Below, piece by piece: positions 53,398 through 61,500 of a stretch of 64,000 nt of DNA. Position 1 is the first letter of the stretch, and each line of letters starts with the position of its first letter. Source of the DNA: Flavobacterium pectinovorum (GTDB lineage Bacteria > Bacteroidota > Bacteroidia > Flavobacteriales > Flavobacteriaceae). The stretch is taken from assembly GCF_900142715.1 (NCBI RefSeq), contig NZ_FRBX01000003.1:1-64000 (forward strand), given 5' to 3'. The notes below the pieces were generated by a model. The model saw nothing but the letters and a program-made list of their open reading frames with translations. It was not told the origin of the DNA and made no database searches. Both the position numbers and the translations under genes were made by a program.

Positions 53398-53973
53398 CTA
53401 TTTATTAAAAACCTTTTCAATTCTTTTATCGGGAATAAGCCATGACATTGCCACAATAAAATACGCTGCGCCGGATATCCATTCGTTGTAAAACGAAGCT
53501 ATAATTCCAACAGTATATAAAACTGCAGAAGCTTTTCCTTTTAAATCTTTCCCCAAAGCTTTTGCCAATGCAGAATTTTTTCCTTCGACATCTAAAACTG
53601 TTTTTTGCAGAATTACATAAGCAATTGCAGAAAGTAATAAAATGATTCCGTAAAATGCCATTGCTGCTTTTGCAAAATTATGTTCTCCCATCCAGCCTGT
53701 AGCTACAGGAATTAGTGACAGCCAAAATAATAAATGAAGGTTTGCCCACATTATTTTCCCATTTACTTTTGATAAACTGTGAAGTAAATAATGATGATTG
53801 TTCCAGTAAATCCCAACGTAAATAAAACTTAAAATATAACTCAAAAACTTCGGAATAAGTGGTTTTAAATCAGCAAACTCATGTCCGTGAGGCACTTTGA
53901 TTTCTAAAATCATAATGGTAATAATAATTGCTAAAACACCATCACTAAAGGCTTCGAGTCTGGTTTTATTCAT
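53398..53973 (-). CDS. TMEM175-family potassium channel-like membrane protein (DUF1211)
   Basis: 191 residues with about six membrane helices and the family hallmark RLEAFSDGVLAIIIT (the FSDG motif) at residues 5-19. Other conserved features are YWNNHHYLLH and HLLFWLSLIPVATGW. Bacterial TMEM175 proteins form tetrameric K+-permeable leak channels. Single gene flanked by CCACGAATT hairpins on both sides. Confidence 0.92.
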   Translation of the reverse strand: MNKTRLEAFSDGVLAIIITIMILEIKVPHGHEFADLKPLIPKFLSYILSFIYVGIYWNNHHYLLHSLSKVNGKIMWANLHLLFWLSLIPVATGWMGEHNFAKAAMAFYGIILLLSAIAYVILQKTVLDVEGKNSALAKALGKDLKGKASAVLYTVGIIASFYNEWISGAAYFIVAMSWLIPDKRIEKVFNK

Positions 53974-53994
53974 TTTATATAAGTTAAAAAGGTT

Positions 53995-54046
53995 GCCACG
54001 AATTTTTATTCTAAATCTTAAAAAAATAATTAGTGAAATTCGTGGC
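53995..54046. repeat. CCACGAATT hairpin, copy 4 (shorter stem)
   Basis: Eleven-bp arms GCCACGAATTT (53995-54005) and AAATTCGTGGC (54036-54046) with weaker pairing inside. It lies between the ppx stop and the TMEM175 start. Confidence 0.75.
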
Positions 54047-54053
54047 TAAAAAA

Positions 54054-54944
54054 TTATATTTTACCGTAATACATTGCTTTTACGATTCCGTCAGAAAGTC
54101 CGATTTTGGGAACAAAAATTTGGCGTGCTCCGCTCCATTTCATTGCATTAAGATAAATACGAGTGGCGTGAATAATTACGTCGGCACGGTCAGAGTTTAA
54201 ACCTAATTCGGCGATTCTTTGTTCGTATGTCAATGAATTTAAAAACGCGTATTGTGAATTGATATAAATGTATGAAAGCGGTTTTTCCTGCTGTTTTCCA
54301 GACATTTTAAACAATTTATTAATGTTTCCGCCAGAACCAATCAACGTTACTTCTTCATAATCTGCAGTATTGGTTTTAATCCATTTTTCGATTTCATCCC
54401 AAACAACATCATGTACCATATTGTTTAATAAACGAACTGTTCCTGCTTTAAACGATCTTGAAGTAATCATTTTTCCGTCAGAGAAAAGCGTAAATTCCGT
54501 ACTTCCACCACCTACATCTACAAATAAATAAGTTTCATCTGTTTTAAGTAAATGATGCAGATCTGTAGAAGCAATTATTGCGGCTTCTTTTTTACCATCA
54601 ATAATTTCGATTTTAATGTCAGCTTTTTTCTTGATTAATGCCACAACTTCTTTGGCATTGTAAGCTTCACGCATTGCCGAAGTCGCAAACGCCATATAAC
54701 GTTCGACTTTATGTACTTTCATCAAAAGATTGAATGCTTTCATGGCATCAACCATTCGATCTATATTTTCTTCTGAAATTTCTCCAACTGTAAAGGCGTC
54801 TTGTCCCAAACGAATTGGCACACGAACAAGTGAACTTTTATTAAATTGCGGTTCTTTGCCATCTTGTTCTACAACATTGGATATCAGAAGCCTCATGGCA
54901 TTTGAACCGATATCTATTGCTGCATATTTCTTTATATTAATCAT
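54054..54944 (-). CDS. ppx: Ppx/GppA-family exopolyphosphatase
   Basis: 296 residues from the ATG at 54944 (MINIKKYAAIDIGSNAMRLLIS); a GTG at 54950 is an alternative. ASKHA-fold motifs: phosphate loop IDIGSNAMRL, FATSAMREAYNA, and the second loop LFVDVGGGSTEFTLF. Catalytic Glu is expected in AMREAYN. Short form without a C-terminal HD domain. Hydrolyses polyphosphate ends or pppGpp. Third gene of the sixA-ppk1-ppx operon, 27 bp after ppk1. Confidence 0.92.
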   Translation of the reverse strand: MINIKKYAAIDIGSNAMRLLISNVVEQDGKEPQFNKSSLVRVPIRLGQDAFTVGEISEENIDRMVDAMKAFNLLMKVHKVERYMAFATSAMREAYNAKEVVALIKKKADIKIEIIDGKKEAAIIASTDLHHLLKTDETYLFVDVGGGSTEFTLFSDGKMITSRSFKAGTVRLLNNMVHDVVWDEIEKWIKTNTADYEEVTLIGSGGNINKLFKMSGKQQEKPLSYIYINSQYAFLNSLTYEQRIAELGLNSDRADVIIHATRIYLNAMKWSGARQIFVPKIGLSDGIVKAMYYGKI

Positions 54945-54971
54945 GCTCACTTATGATTTGAATTTGTTTTA

Positions 54972-57050
54972 TTAATTTACTTTTTGAGTAACCGCTTCTA
55001 GTACCGAGATTTTATTCTGATAATATTTATAGGTTTCCAATTGAGCTCTAAATGGGGCATGATGATTTCTGGGCTTATATTTATTATCTAATTTATAGGA
55101 ATGATATCTCACTTTCACATTCCCTTTCCATCCAATATTAAAATTGTCAATTAATTCTTTTTTAATTTCAAGGTCATAAATTGGGCAGGTTACCTCAACT
55201 CTTCCATCGAGATTTCGAGTCATGAAATCGGCAGATGAAATGTAAACTTCAGTTAAACCGGCGTTTCCAAAAATATAAACTCTTGAATGTTCAAGATAAT
55301 TGTCGACAATACTTATGGCTTCGATGTTTTCGCTCATTCCCGGAATTCCCGGAATCAGAGAGCAAATTCCTCTTACCTGCAGCTGAATTTTTACGCCTGC
55401 ATTACTTGCTTCATATAATTTATCGATCATTTTAAAATCCGACAAACTATTCATCTTCAGTTTTATATGCGTTTTTCTACCTGCTAAAGCGTGCAAAATT
55501 TCACGGTCTATCAGTTTTACAAATTTGGTTCTTGTGTAATGCGGAGAAACTATTAAATGCTTATATCGGTGAACTCTGTAATTGATATCAAAAAATTCGA
55601 AGATCTTAGAAATGTCTTTCAAAATTCCCTGATGACAGGTTAAAAGTGTTACATCGGTATAAATTTTGGCTGTTGATTCGTTGAAATTTCCTGTTGAAAT
55701 AAATCCGTAACGACGGCTTTTGCCTTCTTCTGCTCTTTCGATAACACAAATTTTACTGTGTACCTTCAACCCTTTTATTCCGAAAATTAAATTGATTCCT
55801 TCGGTTTGCATTTGTTCGGCATACGAAATATTCGATGCTTCGTCAAAACGCGCCTGAAGTTCGATTTGAACCGTTACTTTTTTTCCGTTTTTTGCGGCAT
55901 TTATCAACGAACTAATAATTTGCGAATTTTTTGCCAAACGATACAAGGTGATTTTTATACTCGTCACTTTTGGGTCTAAAGCTGCTTCACGCAAAAATTT
56001 AGTTATGTATGAAAAAGACTGATATGGAGCGTTTAGTAAATAATCTTTTTTATTGATTTTCTCTAAAATACTTCCATCAAGGCTTAATCCCGGAACCGGT
56101 AAAGGCTCATTTGCTTTATAAAGTAAATCGTAGCGTCCTAAATTTGGAAAATCCATATAATCACGACGATTGTGATATCTTCCTCCCGGAATTATACTGT
56201 CTGTTTCGACAATTTTCATTTTATCTAAGAAAAAACGCAACGTATCTTCTTCAATTAAACTGTCATAAATAAAACGAACAGGTTCTCCAATTCGTCTGTC
56301 TTTTACAGAAGTAGCAATTTTTTCAAGCATACTTTTACTCAAATCGCTGTCGATATCCAACTGCGCATCACGAGTAATTTTGATCATGTGTGCCGAAACG
56401 GTTTTATAATCGAAAATATTGAAGATGTTTTTCAGTTTAAGCCGAATTACATCATCAATTAAAATTACATATTGTTTATCATCTTCTGATGGAAGAACAA
56501 CAAATCTGTTGATTGTTTTGGGAATTTCAATAACAGCATAGCGAACTTCATCGTTGTTGAGTTCCAAACGCACCGCCAGATATCCTAAAGTATCTTTTAA
56601 AATAGGAAATTCTGCAAGGTCATTCAAAATAATGGTCACCAATTCGGGACTTAATTTCTGCATGTAGAAGTCCTTTAAAAAACATTCCTGTTTTTCTGTA
56701 ACCTGACTTTCGTTGATAATAAAGATATTTTCGGCTTCGAGTTCAGATTCGATATTTCCTAAAATACGTAAACTTTCAGATTGCTGCTGAATTACTATTT
56801 CTGTAATATCCTTAATTAATTGGTGGGCAGAAACACCTCCTAAATATTTTTCACCTGAAATTCCAGAAAGACTCAATCTCCGGATTGCGGCATAGCGAAC
56901 TCTAAAAAATTCATCTAAATTGTTTGAAAAAATTCCAACAAAACGCAACCTGTCTAAAAGTGGAACTGTGTTGTCTGCTGCTTCCTGAAGCACTCTTGCA
57001 TTAAACGCTAACCAACTTTTTTCTCTATCGATATATTTCTGCTCGTACAC
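54972..57050 (-). CDS. ppk1: polyphosphate kinase 1
   Basis: 692 residues from a GTG start. The N-terminal domain opens YIDREKSWLAFNARVLQEA and RLRFVGIFSNNLDEFFRVR. The two catalytic PLD-like domains carry the phosphohistidine in KVHSKICVI and the second His in YLEHSRVYIFGN, with FISTGNFNESTAKIYTD and ISSADFMTRNLDGRVEV. It transfers the gamma phosphate of ATP to polyphosphate. Five bp after sixA and followed by ppx, so synthesis and degradation are encoded together. Confidence 0.97.
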   Translation of the reverse strand: MYEQKYIDREKSWLAFNARVLQEAADNTVPLLDRLRFVGIFSNNLDEFFRVRYAAIRRLSLSGISGEKYLGGVSAHQLIKDITEIVIQQQSESLRILGNIESELEAENIFIINESQVTEKQECFLKDFYMQKLSPELVTIILNDLAEFPILKDTLGYLAVRLELNNDEVRYAVIEIPKTINRFVVLPSEDDKQYVILIDDVIRLKLKNIFNIFDYKTVSAHMIKITRDAQLDIDSDLSKSMLEKIATSVKDRRIGEPVRFIYDSLIEEDTLRFFLDKMKIVETDSIIPGGRYHNRRDYMDFPNLGRYDLLYKANEPLPVPGLSLDGSILEKINKKDYLLNAPYQSFSYITKFLREAALDPKVTSIKITLYRLAKNSQIISSLINAAKNGKKVTVQIELQARFDEASNISYAEQMQTEGINLIFGIKGLKVHSKICVIERAEEGKSRRYGFISTGNFNESTAKIYTDVTLLTCHQGILKDISKIFEFFDINYRVHRYKHLIVSPHYTRTKFVKLIDREILHALAGRKTHIKLKMNSLSDFKMIDKLYEASNAGVKIQLQVRGICSLIPGIPGMSENIEAISIVDNYLEHSRVYIFGNAGLTEVYISSADFMTRNLDGRVEVTCPIYDLEIKKELIDNFNIGWKGNVKVRYHSYKLDNKYKPRNHHAPFRAQLETYKYYQNKISVLEAVTQKVN

Positions 57051-57055
57051 TTTAT

Positions 57056-57541
57056 TTATTTTAAATCTTTGGGGAAAATTGTTTTTTGGGTTTTGCCTTT
57101 ATGAATTGCATTCCAGGCTTCGGCATCAAATTTAAGTGATACAAATCCGGAAGTAGGTACATTTTCAATAAAAACATCCCCAAATTTATTAACAAAATTT
57201 GTAATAGCCTCGTTATGTCCGAAAAGAATAACGCTTTCGAAACTATTATCACATGATTTGATAACTTTTTCGAGTTGTTTATCGTCAAAAGTATAAAGAT
57301 CATCTTTATAAACGATACTTTCTATTGGATAAGATATATTTTGAGCAAAGATAAGAGCCGTTTCAGACGCGCGTGCTGCAGTACTGCTCCAGATTATATA
57401 GGTTTTAGGGAGGTATTTTGAGATATGGGTTGATACTTCATGAGCATCTAAAATTCCTCTTTTCATTAAAGGTCTGTCAAAATCCTTTAAAGGAGCTTCC
57501 CAGCTTGATTTTGCATGTCGTATCAATATTAAATTTTTCAT
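57056..57541 (-). CDS. sixA: SixA-type histidine phosphatase
   Basis: 161 residues of the histidine phosphatase superfamily: the catalytic LIRHAKSSW (His8 nucleophile), DFDRPLMKRG, SSTAARASETALIF and the second His in VILFGHNEAI. E. coli SixA removes phosphate from phosphohistidine of PtsN-type proteins. As the first gene of a ppk1-ppx operon, it could act on the phosphohistidine of Ppk1, which is inference only. Confidence 0.9.
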   Translation of the reverse strand: MKNLILIRHAKSSWEAPLKDFDRPLMKRGILDAHEVSTHISKYLPKTYIIWSSTAARASETALIFAQNISYPIESIVYKDDLYTFDDKQLEKVIKSCDNSFESVILFGHNEAITNFVNKFGDVFIENVPTSGFVSLKFDAEAWNAIHKGKTQKTIFPKDLK

Positions 57542-57986
57542 ATGTGCAAGGATTTAGAAACATCAAAATTGAAGTTACTTTTTATTAAGTTCTAATTTAC
57601 AAAAGAAATTGTAATAGTTCTCTTTTTTTTAATTCTGTTAACATTTAAAGAAAATTTTAACAAGAATATCAAATGCTAAATATTCAAAATTTTACAAAAT
57701 AGCAGAATTCCTTTTTTGTCACATTCTGTACTTCATCCATTAAAACCATCACTTAGTCGATTATGACGATATACGTAATAAATTAACTAAATAATTGATT
57801 AATAGATAGTTATAGTGTTTTATTTTTTTACAGTTTTGGGCAAAAAAAGTAAAAATTCGTGCTTTTTTAATTGTTATAAATGACATAAAAAAATCGTTTT
57901 TTGATCCATATTTAACAAAAAAAGAACGTTTCAACGAGTTTTTAGGTTAGTTACAGATAAAAAAAATCAAAAATAAACTGACTATA
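57542..57986. other. AT-rich intergenic region, nothing recognised
   Basis: This 445-bp stretch between divergent sixA and the next plus-strand frame is very AT-rich with long T and A runs. I see no gene, tRNA, or consensus promoter for sixA. Confidence 0.5.
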
Positions 57987-57994
57987 TACCTTTG
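57987..57994 (+). promoter_or_regulatory. -7-like element
   Basis: TACCTTTG matches TAnnTTTG and lies 45 bp before the 85-codon frame at 58040. It could drive that frame or a long leader to the repeat protein at 58527. Confidence 0.45.
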
Positions 57995-58039
57995 ATTATG
58001 TTAATTTTTTATAAATAATGCAAAACAAAATCTTAAGTT

Positions 58040-58297
58040 ATGAGAACAAAAACTACTCTTAGAACCGCGGTCAAATTTGTAAAAAATTGTAAGTCTATTT
58101 TTTCTTTCAAAAAAGTGATTTATCAAAAAAACATTTTTCCTCTCTTGCATATTTCATTTTCACCAACAGCTTCTTTTGATGCTATTTTAATTGAAAATCA
58201 GGGAAACATCAGAAGCATTCCATCTTATAAAAATGCTCATTTCCTGATTTCAGACAATACCGGTTTTCGACTGACACTTAAAACTTTAAGGGCATAA
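58040..58297 (+). CDS. possible small hypothetical protein
   Basis: 85 residues (MRTKTTLRTAVKFVKNCKSIFSFKKVIYQ...), basic in its first half, with no recognised family, signal peptide or membrane helix. A -7-like box lies 45 bp upstream, and an AATCAAA inverted repeat follows the stop. It may be a real small gene, a remnant, or chance. Directly precedes the regulatory-looking region of the giant repeat protein. Confidence 0.35.
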   Translation: MRTKTTLRTAVKFVKNCKSIFSFKKVIYQKNIFPLLHISFSPTASFDAILIENQGNIRSIPSYKNAHFLISDNTGFRLTLKTLRA

Positions 58298-58336
58298 ATT
58301 TTTACTTTAAAAACAAACACTTAAAAACCCTTGTAC

Positions 58337-58480
58337 TTAATCAAATCCTAAATAATTTGATTAAAACAATATATAATTTGATATCAAAATTACTGTATAC
58401 GCCTTTTAATTAACGAAAAATATTTGATATCAAATTATTTTATCGCCGGATAATTTTAATCAAAAACATATTGATTAAAA
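58337..58480. promoter_or_regulatory. cluster of four TTGAT-based dyads before the giant repeat protein
   Basis: TTAATCAAAT/ATTTGATTAA (58337-58346 / 58355-58364), the palindrome TTTGATATCAAA at 58377-58388 and again at 58423-58434, and TTTTAATCAA/TTGATTAAAA (58454-58463 / 58471-58480). The two identical palindromes are 46 bp apart. The cluster lies 47-190 bp upstream of the ATG at 58527. Confidence 0.5.
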
Positions 58481-58526
58481 AGATAAAAAATCTCAATAAA
58501 ATAATAATGTTTAAAAAATAGAGATT

Positions 58527-61500
58527 ATGAAAAACATTACTTCTTTTTTTAAAAATATTAATATTAAGAGCGTTTTGATAACGTTGCTTTTACTATTTAA
58601 TATCCACTTTTCGTTTTCACAAGTAGATTTGAGAACATGCGGTTTTGACTGCACCTCCAACAATTACACTTTGACAGATGTATATTTAAGCCTTTCTAAT
58701 GTAAATGGAGATCCAATAACAAATACTACCTGTACTATCGGGCAAGTGCAACAGGTATATATTTACCTTAATTATTCCTCGAATTCAAATTCAAGTATAC
58801 ACTTTGCACGGTTAAATTCTGATTTGACTATAAACGGAGTTACAACTTTTTTGAATGTATTGCTTGGAACTATTGTTCCGGGAAGTAACAAAAAGTTATT
58901 GTATGGGCCATTTAACTGGACTTGCGGTGAAGAATTAGGTCTTACCAATACCATAATAGCATGGAAAACGAACAGTAATAATGATCCTGGTCCAAATTAT
59001 CAATGTGGCAGTTTTACAAACTCACAATGTGATTTTACAAATTCGTTTATTATCTCTAAACCATTAGCTGTTCAATTTACTTACAAGGCTTGTAAAGTTG
59101 GTGCAAACACAACAGTTACTTTTACCTCTACAACCAATGGAGGTAAAACACCATACACCTACGCCTGGGATTTTCAAAACAATGGCGGTTTACCAGATTC
59201 AACTTTACCAAATCCGACGTATACTTATACGACTTCGAATAACACGGCAAAATTAACTGTTACGGACTCACAAAATATATCAAATTCATATACACTCCAG
59301 ATAATTGAGCCAACAGAATTGATGTTAAGTGAATCTCATACTAATGTAGGCTGTAGCGGAGGCACATCGACTATAACGTTGACAGCAACAGGAGGAACTC
59401 CTGCCTACACTTACTTATGGAATACAGGTGCAACAACTAAAGATTTGCAAAATGTACCACCCGGCACTTATACTGTTACGGTTACAGATAGTAACAGTTG
59501 TACTAAACAGCTTTCTGTGACTATAACAAGCGGAGATCTAATTAAGCCAATTATTGATCCGCTACCAGCTACTTCTACAATTAATTGTCCGGATTTACCT
59601 GTGTTTACTCAGGCTACAGCCAGTGATAATAGTGGTACAGTAACCTCATTAACATATGTAGATGTAAATACACCCGGATCTTGTACCGGCACATACTCTA
59701 TTACCAGAACCTGGACAGCAAAAGATGCCTGCAATAATATATCGCTTCCGGTAAGTCAAACTATAAATGTTGTAGATACTACAGCACCAATCTGGACAAC
59801 TCTTGCCACTTCTCTTGATGTAACACTTGAGTGCAATGACACATCTGGATTGGTAACAGCGCAAAACCAAGCGCCAATAGCAACTGATAATTGTTCTACA
59901 GTAACTTATACTAAAACTAGCGGAAACTTTGTTGCAGGCTCTTGTGCTAATTCCGGAACTTATACTAATACGTGGGTTGCCGAAGATGCCTGTTTGAATA
60001 GCTCAACTACTTTCACGCAAATAATCACAATTCAGGATACTTCTGCTCCAACCTGGACAACAACTTCAAATGCATTAAATATAACTTTGCAATGCAGTGA
60101 TGTTATAGGGATTTCAAACGCTCAAAACCAAGCTCCGGTTGCGACCGATAATTGTGGAGGAACTGTAACTTACACTAAAACCAGCGGAATTTTTGTTGCC
60201 GGTTCTTGTGTTAATTCTGGAACTTATACCAATACATGGGTTGCCAATGACGTATGTCTGAATACTTCTACCACTTTTACGCAAGTGATAACAATTATTG
60301 ACAATACCCCTCCAACCTGGACAACAGCTTCAAATGCATTGAACGTAACTTTACAATGCAGTGATGCTGCAGGAATTTCAAACGCTCAAAATCAAGCTCC
60401 GGTTGCGACCGATAATTGCGGAGGAACTGTAACTTACACTAAAACCAGCGGAATTTTTGTTGCCGGTTCTTGTGTTAATTCTGGAACTTATACCAATACA
60501 TGGGTTGCCAATGATGTATGTTTGAATACTTCTGCCACTTTTACACAAGTGATAACAATTATTGATGATACAGCTCCGATTTGGGCAACAGCTTCAAATA
60601 CACTAAATGTGACTTTGCAATGTAGTGATACTGCAGGATTAACAGCTGCGCAAAACCAAGCTCCGGTTGCGACCGATAATTGTGGAGGAACTGTAACGTA
60701 CACTAAAATCAGCGGAATTTTTGTTGCCGGTTCTTGTGTTAATTCCGGAACTTATACCAATACATGGGTTGCCAATGATGTTTGTTTAAATACTTCTACC
60801 ACTTTTACACAAGTAATTACTATTGAAGATACCACAAAACCAACATGGACTACACAAACCGCTTCTTTAGATGCAACTTTAGAATGTAGCGATTTATCTG
60901 GTTTGGCTTCCGCGCAGGCACTATTTCCAACAGCTTCTGATTTATGTGATGCTGATGTTTTGAATGTTGTAAAAACCACCGGGCAGTTTATAGCTTCAGG
61001 TTCTTGTTCGAATGCGGGAACATATACCAATACATGGACCGTTACGGACGATTGCGGAAATGTTTCTGATATTTTTTTCCAAGTGATTACAATTGAAGAT
61101 ACTACAAAACCAACATGGACTACGCAAACCGCTTCTTTGGATGCAACTTTAGAATGCAGCGATTTATCTGCTTTGGCTTCCGCGCAAGCGTTATTCCCAA
61201 CAGCTTCTGATTTGTGTGATACTGATGTTTTGAATATTGTAAAAATCAGCGGACAGTTTGTAGCTTCGGGTTCTTGTTCGAATGCGGGAACGTATACCAA
61301 TACATGGACCGTTACGGACGATTGCGGAAATGTTTCTGATATTTTTTTCCAAGTAATTACAATTGAAGATACTACAAAACCAACATGGACAACACAAATC
61401 GCTTCTTTAGATGCAACTTTAGAATGCAGTGATTTAAGTGCTTTGGCTTCCGCGCAAGCGTTATTCCCAACGGCTTCAGATTTGTGTGATGCTGATGTTT

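Noticed and set aside
53398..57541. Defence or toxin-antitoxin island around the Fic, TMEM175 and coiled-coil genes
   Set aside because: These genes are far apart and separated by housekeeping genes; no recognisable restriction, CBASS, retron or toxin-antitoxin partner genes are present.
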